Below the pieces are notes generated by a model, which worked only from the letters and a program-made list of their open reading frames with translations, had not been told where the DNA came from and made no database searches. Below, piece by piece: positions 17,783 through 26,162 of a stretch of 64,000 nt of DNA. Every line of letters starts with the position of its first letter. Positions within the stretch are counted from its first letter, which is position 1. Source of the DNA: UBA9732 sp031935845 (GTDB lineage Bacteria > Spirochaetota > Spirochaetia > Sphaerochaetales > Sphaerochaetaceae). The stretch is from positions 6,206-70,205 of the forward strand of contig JAJBWA010000026.1 of assembly GCA_031935845.1 (NCBI GenBank). Direction: 5' to 3'. A program made the translations under genes and the position numbers.

Positions 17783-18659
17783 TTACCTGGATAATCGAGT
17801 CTTTCTGCTCCTGGGAAAGCAGCATGCCGTTGACGCTGACGGTATTGAGCTGCTGAGTGAACATTTCCTTGAGTTCAGCCACATTCACCTTGATTCCTTC
17901 ACGCCTTAGATTGCCGACATAGCTTGCCTTGATGAGAATGGAGAACGAATCAGCCAGATCTTCACTCTTCAGACGGAAATCAGCGGTGATTGTGTCATCA
18001 TCCATAACCATGAGGATGGTATCGATGTTGGACAGTGATTGTTCGTTGATATCGAAACCAAGGTTAATCATTGTCCTGGGATTGGATATATACACTCCGA
18101 CCTGTGAAGCTGCAAGCTTTGCGGCATCTTCTGCGGAGATATGGGCCGGACGACCCTCAGTGTATGTCTGTCTGTAGTTTGCAACAACATCAGTCGAAGA
18201 GAACAGTATGATGCCGTTTGCCGGAATGGCTGCCTCAAGGCCGCTCTGTGAGTCAATGAAGAACTTGAGCTTGGTATCCTTGTCCTTTTCACTGCTGAAC
18301 AACGAATTCAGGGACAGGGCACTGCTTACCAGCGTCTTGGAGAAATTTCCCTCTATTGCTCCGTAATAATCGAACTCGGAGAAATCCTCGGTAACCGGTC
18401 CTGCCGTACCCTTGCTGTCATACAGGGCAACGGAAAGCCTTGTCATCCTGTCGGTGATGTAGTTCACGCCGGCATCATCGGAAGTGATGTAGTCATCCAC
18501 ATCAAGAAGCTCGGCGTTTATGGTAACGACGAACTCACCGTCAAGACCAAGTCCCTGGAAATACTGCTCGTCCCCTATCGGACTCCTTGTGACACAGGAG
18601 CTGAAAAGCAGGACAAGCAGAAGCAGAGCCAGGAATGTAAGTCTGACGGTGCGTTTCAT
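17757..18659 (-). CDS. Predicted lipoprotein, function unknown
   Basis: The 300-residue protein begins with a basic N-terminus and hydrophobic stretch, then a lipobox LFSSC with the acylated cysteine at about residue 22. The mature part has no family I recognise; it contains alternating strands and a Ser/Asp-rich middle, and ends in an amphipathic helix with Gln/Leu repeats. It lies 16 bp downstream of ileS on the same strand, with GAGG five nt before its ATG, so it is probably co-transcribed with ileS. LolDE (region 1-1738) would be its export route to the outer membrane. Confidence 0.72.
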   Translation of the reverse strand: MKRTVRLTFLALLLLVLLFSSCVTRSPIGDEQYFQGLGLDGEFVVTINAELLDVDDYITSDDAGVNYITDRMTRLSVALYDSKGTAGPVTEDFSEFDYYGAIEGNFSKTLVSSALSLNSLFSSEKDKDTKLKFFIDSQSGLEAAIPANGIILFSSTDVVANYRQTYTEGRPAHISAEDAAKLAASQVGVYISNPRTMINLGFDINEQSLSNIDTILMVMDDDTITADFRLKSEDLADSFSILIKASYVGNLRREGIKVNVAELKEMFTQQLNTVSVNGMLLSQEQKDSIIQVITSLLESL

Positions 18660-18675
18660 CTATACCTCGATATAC

Positions 18676-21600
18676 TCAGGCCTTGCGGATGCTGAGCCTG
18701 ACTCCGAAATCATTCTCGGGCACATCAAGGCCGGCGTTGAACGAAGAAGAAACCGTAAGGGTCTCCGATTCGATCATTGACCTGAACTGCTCGAATGCGG
18801 CCTTGACGTCATCGTCACCGCCGATTTCAAGGATGATTCTGTCGGAAACATCAAAGCCGCTTTCCTTCCTGAGAGTCTGGATGGCGCGGATGATGTCGCG
18901 GGCAAGACCTTCATTCAGAAGGTTCTGGTCGACCTCTGTATCGAAACCGACGGTAAGCTGACCTTCGTTCAGGACCTTGAGGTTCTCCTTCTCCGTCCTC
19001 TGGATCACCAGATCGGATGCAGAGACCTCGACCTTCTGGTCGTCGCCGAAATCAATCTCATGTGACTTGCCTTCCAGGATCTGTGCGATCTTCTCGGATC
19101 TGATCTGCTGGATCTTGGCTGCGACTTCCTTCATGGCCTTTCCGAGCTTGGCTCCCAGGATCTTGAAGTTGGCCTTTGCGCTGTAGTCGACAAGATCGGT
19201 CTCGTCTGAGTTGATCTCGACTTCCTTGACGTTGAGCTCCTCTGCGATGATATCCGACATATCGGAAAGGATCTTGCGGTCCTCATCGTCACGGTCCACA
19301 AGGAAGAGCTTCTTCAGCGGCTGCCTTGTCTTGAGGTTGTATGCACTTCTGAGGGATCTTCCCATCACGATTGCGTGCATGGTGAGGTCCATCATCTTCT
19401 CAAGGGCATAATCCCTGTGCTTCTTCTCGTAGACGGGATAATCGCAGAGATGCACGCTCTCGGGGTCTGTCGGCCTGCGTAGGTTCTGGTATATCTCCTC
19501 GCAGATGAACGGGATGACCGGACAGGCAAGCTTGATGAATGTCATAAGCACCTTGTAAAGGGTGTTGTATGCCATCTTCTTGTCGCCGTCGTTCTCGCTC
19601 TTCCAGAATCTCCTTCTGCTGCGGCGGATGTACCAGTTGTTCAGCTTGTCCATGAAGGCCAGCAGGTATCCGCAGGCTCTCTGGATGTCGTAGTTGCCAA
19701 GGGCGTCATCCATGTTGGCCGTCAGCTCTTCCGTTACGGAAATCATCCAGCGGTCAAGAGGATTGGTCAGCTTCTCGTACGGAGTGTCGTCCGGCTCGTA
19801 TTTGTCCAGGTTTGCATATGTCACGAAGAAGGAATAGGAGTTCCACAGAGGCAGGATAAGGCTCTTGAGAACATCCTTGACCATCTGGTCCGAGAACTTG
19901 ACGTCATCGGCATGGACTGCAGCACTGTTCATGAGTGCAAAACGCAGTGAATCAGCACCGAACTTGTTGACCAGGATCATCGGGTCGGTGAAGTTGCCCT
20001 TGCTCTTGGACATCTTCTCTCCGTCTTCTGCAAGGATGATTCCGTTGGTGACGTTATGCAGGAACGCGGGCTTGTCGAACAGGGCCGTAGCCATGATGGT
20101 CAGCGTGTAGAACCATCCGCGGGTCTGGTCAAGACCTTCGGAGATGAAGTCGGCCGGGAATGTCTTGGCAAAACGCTCCTTGTTCTCGAACGGATAATGA
20201 AGCTGGCCGTAAGGCATGCTTCCGCTCTCGAACCAGCAGTCCAGTACATCGGGCACCCTTCTCATGGTTCCCTTTCCGTCGGGACTGGGCCATGTCAGGT
20301 TGTCGACATAGTGCTTGTGCAGGTCGGTGACCTTCTGTCCGCACTTCTTCTCGAGCTCCTCGATGGAGCCGATTACCTCTACGTAATCCGAGCCGTCGCA
20401 CTGCCACACGGGAATCGGGTTGCCCCAGAAGCGGTTTCTGGAGATTGCCCAGTCACGGGCACCCTCGAGCCACTTCCCGAAACGTCCGTCCCTGAGGTGT
20501 TCGGGAACCCAGACGACCTTCTTGTTGTTTGCAACCATCTTGTCCTTGATTGCAGTGACCTTGACGAACCAGCAGTCCATGGCCCTGTAGATCAGGGGAG
20601 TTCCGGTTCTCCAGCAGAACGGATAGCTGTGAAGGTAATTCTCCCTCTTGACCAGCTTTCCCTCGTCCCTGAGTCTCTGGATGATTGGCTTGTCCGCATC
20701 CTTGACGAACAGACCTTCGTAATCCTTTACCTCGGAAGTGAACTTGCACTCGTCGTCAATGGGGCAGATTACGGGAATACCGGTGCCCTTGAGGACGTTG
20801 TAGTCATCCTCACCGAAACCGGGAGCCGTATGGACGATTCCGCATCCGTCTTCTGTTGTGACATAGTCACCCAGAACGGTCACGAAAGCACCCTTGTCGT
20901 AGAGATCTGCAAAGTAGTCGAACAGCGGGTAGTAGCGCATTCCGGCCAGTTCCCTGCCCTTGTACTCCTCCAGGATCTCGTAAGCGCTCTCGTCCTTGTA
21001 GTAGGAACCGAGCCTTGACTTGCCCAGGATGTACTTGTCGCCACTTTCTTTGTCCAGGATCTTCACGTAATCGATATCCGGACCCATGGCCAGAGCAAGG
21101 TTGGAAGGAAGCGTCCACGGAGTCGTTGTCCATGCCAGGAAATAGGTATCCTCAGTTCCCCTGACCTTGAATCTGACGGTGATGGCGGGATCGGTGACGT
21201 CCTTGTAACCGCCCAAGTTCACCTCCATGTTCGAAAGCGGGCATCCGAGACCGGGGCTGTACGGAAGGATGTTGTATCCCTTGTAGATGAGTCCCTTGTC
21301 ATAGAGTGACTTGAACACCCACCAGATGCTCTCCATGAAGTTGATGTCCATGGTCTTGTAGCCGTGTCTGAAGTCGACCCAGCGTCCCATGCGGTTGATG
21401 GTGTTCTCCCAGTCGCTGGTGAAGCGAAGGACTATTGAGCGGCACTCCTCGTTGTACTTGGCAACGCCGTACTCGTTGATTTCCCTTGCGCTGGAGATTC
21501 CGAGCTTCTTCTTCATCTCGTTCTCCACCGGAAGTCCGTGGCAGTCCCATCCCCAGTTCCTGTAGACCCTCTTTCCCTTCATGGTCTGGTATCTGGGAAT

Positions 21601-21801
21601 GATGTCCTTGATGGTACCCGGGACAAGGTGTCCGTAATGGGGATGACCTGTGGCGAACGGAGGTCCGTCATAGAATGAGAATTCGTTGTCCGCCGGACGG
21701 GATTCTATCGATTTCCTGAAAACATCGTTTTTCTTCCAGAACTCAAGGATGCTCTCCTCCATCTTGGGGAAGTCCTGCCTTGGATCTACGCTTTTGAACA
21801 T
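18676..21801 (-). CDS. ileS: Isoleucyl-tRNA synthetase
   Basis: Class I synthetase of 1041 residues. The HIGH-equivalent is HYGH in GHPHYGHL (about residue 53), the KMSKS loop is KMSKSKGN (about 593), and the large CP1 editing domain lies between (about 190-400). The C-terminus lacks the bacterial zinc finger and resembles the eukaryote-like IleS2 class, which in other bacteria can be associated with mupirocin tolerance; that is family knowledge, not a test result. The start has GGAG eight nt upstream. No T-box leader is visible in the short 89-bp gap to the divergent cca gene. Confidence 0.95.
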   Translation of the reverse strand: MFKSVDPRQDFPKMEESILEFWKKNDVFRKSIESRPADNEFSFYDGPPFATGHPHYGHLVPGTIKDIIPRYQTMKGKRVYRNWGWDCHGLPVENEMKKKLGISSAREINEYGVAKYNEECRSIVLRFTSDWENTINRMGRWVDFRHGYKTMDINFMESIWWVFKSLYDKGLIYKGYNILPYSPGLGCPLSNMEVNLGGYKDVTDPAITVRFKVRGTEDTYFLAWTTTPWTLPSNLALAMGPDIDYVKILDKESGDKYILGKSRLGSYYKDESAYEILEEYKGRELAGMRYYPLFDYFADLYDKGAFVTVLGDYVTTEDGCGIVHTAPGFGEDDYNVLKGTGIPVICPIDDECKFTSEVKDYEGLFVKDADKPIIQRLRDEGKLVKRENYLHSYPFCWRTGTPLIYRAMDCWFVKVTAIKDKMVANNKKVVWVPEHLRDGRFGKWLEGARDWAISRNRFWGNPIPVWQCDGSDYVEVIGSIEELEKKCGQKVTDLHKHYVDNLTWPSPDGKGTMRRVPDVLDCWFESGSMPYGQLHYPFENKERFAKTFPADFISEGLDQTRGWFYTLTIMATALFDKPAFLHNVTNGIILAEDGEKMSKSKGNFTDPMILVNKFGADSLRFALMNSAAVHADDVKFSDQMVKDVLKSLILPLWNSYSFFVTYANLDKYEPDDTPYEKLTNPLDRWMISVTEELTANMDDALGNYDIQRACGYLLAFMDKLNNWYIRRSRRRFWKSENDGDKKMAYNTLYKVLMTFIKLACPVIPFICEEIYQNLRRPTDPESVHLCDYPVYEKKHRDYALEKMMDLTMHAIVMGRSLRSAYNLKTRQPLKKLFLVDRDDEDRKILSDMSDIIAEELNVKEVEINSDETDLVDYSAKANFKILGAKLGKAMKEVAAKIQQIRSEKIAQILEGKSHEIDFGDDQKVEVSASDLVIQRTEKENLKVLNEGQLTVGFDTEVDQNLLNEGLARDIIRAIQTLRKESGFDVSDRIILEIGGDDDVKAAFEQFRSMIESETLTVSSSFNAGLDVPENDFGVRLSIRKA

Positions 21802-21854
21802 ATTCGTACTCCAGATATATTATTTCTTGAAATATAACGTGCTAACTATAATAC

Positions 21855-21884
21855 TTTTCAGAGATAGCCTCAAGGTGCTAGACT
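21855..21884 (+). promoter_or_regulatory. Candidate promoter of the CCA transferase gene (leaderless)
   Basis: TTTTCA (21855-21860), 18-bp spacer, TAGACT (21879-21884), then 6 nt to the GTG start at 21891. Both boxes are only moderate matches. Confidence 0.35.
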
Positions 21885-21890
21885 TAAGCG

Positions 21891-23237
21891 GTGAAGACCT
21901 ATCCCGTCAGCGACAGAATATCAAGATTCGCCTCAGTGTTCAGGGAAAACGGATTCAGCCTCTACATAGTCGGAGGCGCCGTCCGGGACTGGCTTCTGGG
22001 CATTCCCAACAGCGACTACGATTTCTGCACCGACGCCCTGCCGGAGCAGGTCATGAAGATTTTCCGCAAAGTCATTCCCACAGGAATCAAGCATGGCACG
22101 GTCACGGTTCTTTTCCAGGGTGAAAGCTACGAGGTCACTACATTCAGGACAGAAGGTGCCTACTCCGACCGCAGGCATCCGGACAGCGTCACGTTCGTCA
22201 GCAGCCTTGAAGAAGACCTCTCACGCCGCGACTTCACCGTAAACGCCTTTGCCGCGGACTGCTCGGACGGCAGGATAATCGACCTCTTCGACGGAATGAA
22301 GGACCTAAGGGACAATGTCATCCGTGCAATAGGAAATCCCCTTGAGCGGTTCTCCGAAGATGCCCTGAGGATGATGCGACTGGCTCGGTTCTGTTCAAAA
22401 CTGGGATTCTTTGCAGATCCTGCCACACAGCAGGCAGCGCTTCAGCTTCATGACACCATCTCCGATGTATCTCAGGAAAGGATATTCGACGAACTATCAA
22501 AGATCCTCATGACCAAGGTTCCGACTGTGGGACTGAGGATGCTTGAGACAACCGGAATCCTAGAGAAGATCCTTCCGGAACTGTATGCCTGCAAGGCAAT
22601 CGAACAGACCAAAGTAGGCGCCACGAACGTTCTCGAGCACATCTACAACACGGTGGATGCCGCAGCTTCATGGAACTACTGCTTCACGGTACGTCTGGCT
22701 GCCCTGCTCCATGACATTGCCAAGCCCCGGACCATGAGCATAAATACTTACGGCATAATGCGTTTCCACGGCCATGACGTAAAGTCTGCCGAGATGGCAC
22801 GCACGGTCATGAGAAGGCTCAAGTGCTCCAATCAGATGACCGATGACGTGTGCATCCTGATTGCCAACCACATGGTCAAATACCGCAGCGACTGGACTGA
22901 CGGAGCCGTCAAGCGCTTCATCAGGCGTGTGGGAAAAGACAACATCAACAACCTCTTCGAGCTCCAGTGGTGCGACCAGATTGCGTCCGAAGGCAAGAGC
23001 AAGGTCGACGAGTATGACGAGTTCATTTCACGCATCAAGGAACTTGAGAACCAGCCCATGAGCATCAGGGATCTGGATATAACCGGAGACGATCTTGCAG
23101 CTGCCGGAATCCCGAAATCCAAGGTCATGGGAGACATCCTGAATCAGCTTCTGGAGATGGTCATAGACTATCCCACGCTCAATACCAAAGAGACATTGCT
23201 GAATCAGGCAATTATTTTATACGAAAAGAATAAATAA
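21891..23237 (+). CDS. cca: CCA tRNA nucleotidyltransferase with HD domain
   Basis: Class II tRNA nucleotidyltransferase that builds or repairs the 3' CCA end. The 448 residues contain VGGAVRDWLLG near 28, the catalytic DYDFCTDA near 43, RRDFTVNA near 112, EDALRMMRLARF near 160 (CCA type), and an HD phosphohydrolase-like domain (LLHDIAKPR near 272 and HGHD/NHMVKY later). The start is GTG without a good Shine-Dalgarno. It ends 3 bp before the convergent rnc stop. Because a PcnB-like relative exists at 8497-9684, division of labour (CCA addition here, tailing there) is inferred; a split CC/A system is less likely but not excluded. Confidence 0.85.
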   Translation: MKTYPVSDRISRFASVFRENGFSLYIVGGAVRDWLLGIPNSDYDFCTDALPEQVMKIFRKVIPTGIKHGTVTVLFQGESYEVTTFRTEGAYSDRRHPDSVTFVSSLEEDLSRRDFTVNAFAADCSDGRIIDLFDGMKDLRDNVIRAIGNPLERFSEDALRMMRLARFCSKLGFFADPATQQAALQLHDTISDVSQERIFDELSKILMTKVPTVGLRMLETTGILEKILPELYACKAIEQTKVGATNVLEHIYNTVDAAASWNYCFTVRLAALLHDIAKPRTMSINTYGIMRFHGHDVKSAEMARTVMRRLKCSNQMTDDVCILIANHMVKYRSDWTDGAVKRFIRRVGKDNINNLFELQWCDQIASEGKSKVDEYDEFISRIKELENQPMSIRDLDITGDDLAAAGIPKSKVMGDILNQLLEMVIDYPTLNTKETLLNQAIILYEKNK

Positions 23238-23240
23238 GGC

Positions 23241-23981
23241 TCAGAACGCCACACCCAGCTGCTCCAGGGCAAGCTTGGCCACGTTCTGTTCCGCGTCTTT
23301 CTTGTTGTGGCCCTCGGCCGGGCCGTAGGTCTTTCCCTGGATGTTGACGCAATAGCTGAAGACCTGATCATGCTCCGGTCCTCTGGAACCGACAAGTGAA
23401 TATGTCGGGACTTTCTTGTACCTCTTCTGGATATACTCCTGAAGCATGGTCTTGTAGTCCTTGCGGTAATGGTTTCCTATGACTTTCTCAATTATCGGAA
23501 CAATCTCGCGGAGTACGAATGCCTTTGCAGCCTCAAAGCCCTTGTCCAGGAAGATTGCTGCAATCAGAGCCTCGGTGCAGTCTGCAAGAATGGCCTTCTT
23601 CATCCTTCCGCCTGAAAGCTCCTCGCCCCTTCCCATGACCAGCAGCTTGTCCAGGCCCAGTCCGGTGGCTACTTCGAACAGGGCGTCTTCGCTGACCACA
23701 AGGCTTCTGACACGGGTGCATTCGCCCTCGTCTCCCTTCAGATTACCGTACAGCCATTCGGATACTACGACGGATAGTACGCTGTCACCCAGGAACTCAA
23801 GGCGCTCATTGTCGGATATACCGCGCTGACGCACCTCATTGGCAAACGAGGAATGGATGAATGCGTTGTCCAGTAAAGAGATATCTGAGAATTCAAGACC
23901 GTTTGCGGCCTGAAAAAACGAAAGCTCCCTCTTTCTGTCTTCAGAAAGAAAAGGAGCTCCTTTGGACTTCAGATCAGACAT
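23241..23981 (-). CDS. rnc: Ribonuclease III
   Basis: Double-strand-specific endoribonuclease for rRNA processing and mRNA leaders. It has 246 residues: the signature ERLEFLGDSVLSVVVS near 60-75 carries the catalytic acidic residues, and a double-stranded RNA-binding domain occupies about 175-246 (KKDAEQNVAKLALEQL). The ATG lies 3 nt after the acpP stop with no Shine-Dalgarno of its own, so translation is probably coupled to acpP. Candidate substrates in this window include the perfect hairpin between rpsO and pnp. Confidence 0.96.
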   Translation of the reverse strand: MSDLKSKGAPFLSEDRKRELSFFQAANGLEFSDISLLDNAFIHSSFANEVRQRGISDNERLEFLGDSVLSVVVSEWLYGNLKGDEGECTRVRSLVVSEDALFEVATGLGLDKLLVMGRGEELSGGRMKKAILADCTEALIAAIFLDKGFEAAKAFVLREIVPIIEKVIGNHYRKDYKTMLQEYIQKRYKKVPTYSLVGSRGPEHDQVFSYCVNIQGKTYGPAEGHNKKDAEQNVAKLALEQLGVAF

Positions 23982-23984
23982 AAA

Positions 23985-24224
23985 TCAGAGAAGACTTGCC
24001 AGATAATCAACTGCCTCGCCGACTGTCTCGAATGTCCTGCCCTTCTCATCAGGAATGGTGATGTCGAATTCCTCTTCAAATCCGCTGACTAGATCAAGGA
24101 TATCCATGCTGTCAGCCTTGAGGTCGTTCACAAATGATGACTCTCTGGTGATGGTATCCTCATCAACAGCGAGCTTGTCGGCGATGATTGCCTTAACCTT
24201 GTTGAAAACTTCAGTATTTGTCAT
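23985..24224 (-). CDS. acpP: Acyl carrier protein
   Basis: Carrier of acyl chains in fatty acid synthesis, 79 residues, acidic. The phosphopantetheine-attachment serine is in LKADSMDILDL (about residue 38). ATG at 24224 is chosen because AGGAG lies 8 nt upstream; an in-frame GTG at 24233 would sit on top of that site. It lies between rpmF and rnc, an order related to the rpmF-fatty-acid cluster of other bacteria. Confidence 0.97.
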   Translation of the reverse strand: MTNTEVFNKVKAIIADKLAVDEDTITRESSFVNDLKADSMDILDLVSGFEEEFDITIPDEKGRTFETVGEAVDYLASLL

Positions 24225-24229
24225 CGAAA

Positions 24230-24412
24230 TCACTCCTCAGGATTGACTACCTGGACTCCCTTGTAATATCCGCACTGGGGGCATACGCGATGCGGCAGAA
24301 TCAGCTGACCACACTTGGTGCACTTGCAGAGAGTGGGAGCCTGAAGCTTCATGTTTGCAGCCTTGCGTGATGCGGCTCTGGATTTGGATGTCTTATATTT
24401 GGGTGTCGCCAT
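24230..24412 (-). CDS. rpmF: 50S ribosomal protein L32
   Basis: Small ribosomal protein of 60 residues with the basic N-terminus typical of L32 (ATPKYKTSKSRAASR) and a zinc-binding arrangement of two CxxC pairs (CTKC and CPQC). Start preceded by AGAGG. It has its own promoter and leads acpP and rnc. Confidence 0.96.
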   Translation of the reverse strand: MATPKYKTSKSRAASRKAANMKLQAPTLCKCTKCGQLILPHRVCPQCGYYKGVQVVNPEE

Positions 24413-24453
24413 ACTATTACCTCTGTATAACCAATAAATTAAACAACATTGTG

Positions 24454-24482
24454 AGAATATATAAAATATTGATTTAAGTCAA
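24454..24482 (-). promoter_or_regulatory. Promoter of rpmF-acpP-rnc
   Basis: TTGACT (24477-24482), 17-bp spacer and TATTCT (24454-24459) on the minus strand, in an A/T-rich gap, about 40 nt before the rpmF ATG, which has a normal Shine-Dalgarno. Confidence 0.65.
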
Positions 24483-24485
24483 TGC

Positions 24486-24974
24486 TTATGCGTGTTCCAG
24501 CTTGGCTTTGACTCTCTTCTGGACCAGTTCAGGCACCATTTTGGAGATATCTGCACCGAAAACGGCCATCTCCTTGATGCTGGAGCTCCTGATAAGGAAA
24601 TACTTGGGATCCGTAGGGATGAAAAGCACCTCCAGATTCGGACACATCTGCTTGTATGTCATGGCAAGTTCGAACTCGTATCCGAAGTCGTTCATGGCCC
24701 TTACGCCGCGGATCACGACACCGCAGTCATGCACCTTGGCAAAATCAACGACAAGTCCGCTCCAGATGCACACCTCGATGTTGCCGTAACCTGAAAGCAG
24801 CTCCTCAAGCATCTTCTTGCGCTCCTCGGCCGAGAAGAGCGTTTTCTTTGCTATGTTGTCTGCTATGACCACGAACAGCCTGTCATACAGCAGTGCTGAT
24901 CTTTCGATTATGTCCATGTGTCCGACTGTCGGCGGATCGAATGATCCCGGAAGCATTGCCCACTTGGTGTTCAT
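24486..24974 (-). CDS. coaD: Phosphopantetheine adenylyltransferase
   Basis: Transfers AMP to 4'-phosphopantetheine in coenzyme A synthesis, 162 residues, normal length. The nucleotidyltransferase motif is TVGHMD (about residues 16-21) after GSFDPPT; the second motif ISSSIKE-like region reads IRSSSIKEMA near 128. GGAGG is found about 10 nt before the ATG. It overlaps the upstream small gene by 4 bp and precedes the rpmF promoter. CoaD supplies the pathway for the 4'-phosphopantetheine arm of AcpP encoded next door. Confidence 0.95.
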   Translation of the reverse strand: MNTKWAMLPGSFDPPTVGHMDIIERSALLYDRLFVVIADNIAKKTLFSAEERKKMLEELLSGYGNIEVCIWSGLVVDFAKVHDCGVVIRGVRAMNDFGYEFELAMTYKQMCPNLEVLFIPTDPKYFLIRSSSIKEMAVFGADISKMVPELVQKRVKAKLEHA

Positions 24975-25378
24975 TCCTTTGATCCCTCCACATATTTCTT
25001 TGCGCTGTCGAAACTTTCCTTGGACTCGTACGGGATGCGGGTCTTGACCACATAGTGCCCATCCCCGTCCTTCGTGAAGACGGCGAAGTTCCCGTGTCCG
25101 GAATAGGAGATGTACTCCCCTTCCTTGACGTCCTCCTGTTTCCTGAGCTTCTCGATGACGCAGTCGAAGTGGCTGAATCCGCCGTCTGCCTCACTTATGG
25201 CTTCGGCTATGAACTCAATGGGTTTTCCGCAGATCCTGCACTCCGGCCTGGGTTCGTTGACCTGAGGCACGGCTACATCCTCGAACGTCATGTGCTTTCT
25301 GTCAGGCTGTGCCTTCTGGATCTGGTCATTGCCGTTTCCGGGCTTTCTCTTCTTCTTCCTGTTCCTGTCATTACCCAT
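24971..25378 (-). CDS. Small protein with basic tail and zinc-finger-like motif, unknown
   Basis: A 135-residue protein not recognised as a named family. The first 30 residues are very basic (NRKKKRKPGNGN), then a C-x2-C (CRIC, about 49-52) and a later H-x2-C (HFDC, about 71-74) could form one zinc site. The remaining 60 residues look like a compact beta-rich domain with Tyr/Gly. It overlaps yraN by one base at its start (TGATG-type) and coaD by 4 bp at its end, so it is translated as part of yraN-this gene-coaD. Nucleic-acid binding is a guess from the basic tail and putative finger. Confidence 0.75.
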   Translation of the reverse strand: MGNDRNRKKKRKPGNGNDQIQKAQPDRKHMTFEDVAVPQVNEPRPECRICGKPIEFIAEAISEADGGFSHFDCVIEKLRKQEDVKEGEYISYSGHGNFAVFTKDGDGHYVVKTRIPYESKESFDSAKKYVEGSKE

Positions 25379-25731
25379 CAGAAATCATCTCCACGATAGA
25401 AAGTGACATTACCGCCGGTGACGGCCGCAACATCAAAACGGATGCTTTTGTAATGCACCTTATCATCCGATGAAGAAAGGAAATACTCAAGCGTCTTCCT
25501 AAGTCTCATGCGCTTCTGGGGACTGACCATGTACATGATGTCCTCAGACGGCCACCTGCCTGTAAGGCTCTTGACCTCGGTGACGCAGAGTACTCCCTTG
25601 TCCGAGAGTGAAAGGACATCTATCTCTCCGTAGCGGCACCTGTAGTTCCTGGCCAGGATCACATGCCCTTCTCCGGCCAGCTTGTCGGCGACAAGCTGCT
25701 CGCAGATATCCCCTTTTCTCTTGGTCTCCAT
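25378..25731 (-). CDS. YraN/UPF0102 family endonuclease-like protein
   Basis: A 117-residue member of the YraN family, which has a restriction-endonuclease-like (Holliday resolvase) fold. The family landmarks are visible: GDICEQLVADKL near 7, the RYGEIDVL motif near 33-40 and VTEVKSLTG near 51. Acidic and lysine residues of the PD-(D/E)xK site (Glu35, Asp37, Glu52, Lys54) look present. The cellular role is unknown. AAGGTGAT precedes the ATG and directly follows the rplS terminator, so some transcription may read through from rplS. Confidence 0.85.
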   Translation of the reverse strand: METKRKGDICEQLVADKLAGEGHVILARNYRCRYGEIDVLSLSDKGVLCVTEVKSLTGRWPSEDIMYMVSPQKRMRLRKTLEYFLSSSDDKVHYKSIRFDVAAVTGGNVTFYRGDDF

Positions 25732-25743
25732 TATATCACCTTA

Positions 25744-25781
25744 TAAAAAAGACGGATGCACACAGATGTGGCCTCCGTCTT
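25744..25781 (-). terminator. Intrinsic terminator after rplS
   Basis: Minus-strand stem AAGACGGA (25774-25781) with TCCGTCTT (25749-25756), loop of 17 nt, followed by a T run at 25745-25750. It closes the ffh-rpsP-khpA-rimM-trmD-rplS unit; the yraN Shine-Dalgarno begins just after it. Confidence 0.75.
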
Positions 25782-25802
25782 CTCATTATCAGAATACTGA
25801 AC

Positions 25803-26162
25803 TCAGATTCCCTTGTGTCCGCGGATCTGCTCAGGAACCTTGGCGGCCTTACCGACCTTGTCTCTGAGATAGTAGAGCTTGGCTCTTCTGACACGACCGC
25901 GTCTGATGACCTCGATCTTCTCCACTCTGGGTGAGTGCAGCGGAAAAATCCTCTCGACACCGACACCGTAGGAAATCTTCCTAACGACGAATGTCCTTCT
26001 GATGCCTGTGTTGTTCTTTGCAATTACAACACCCTCGTAAACCTGGATTCTCTCGGTTGCTCCCTCGACGATCTTGAAGTAAACCTTGACTGTGTCGCCA
26101 ACGTGGAAGTTCTCGGCATCCTGCTTCATCTGTTCCTGTTCAATAGCCTTAATCAAGTCCAT
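25803..26162 (-). CDS. rplS: 50S ribosomal protein L19
   Basis: Ribosomal protein of 119 residues at the 30S/50S interface. The family core FHVGDTVKVYFKI and FPLHSPRVEKIEVIRRG is visible. Its start overlaps the trmD end by 14 bp. It is the last gene before a strong terminator. Confidence 0.97.
   Translation of the reverse strand: MDLIKAIEQEQMKQDAENFHVGDTVKVYFKIVEGATERIQVYEGVVIAKNNTGIRRTFVVRKISYGVGVERIFPLHSPRVEKIEVIRRGRVRRAKLYYLRDKVGKAAKVPEQIRGHKGI

Noticed and set aside
21827..21852. TTGAAA followed by TATAAT upstream of cca
   Set aside because: The spacer is only 14 bp, too short for a standard sigma-70 promoter.
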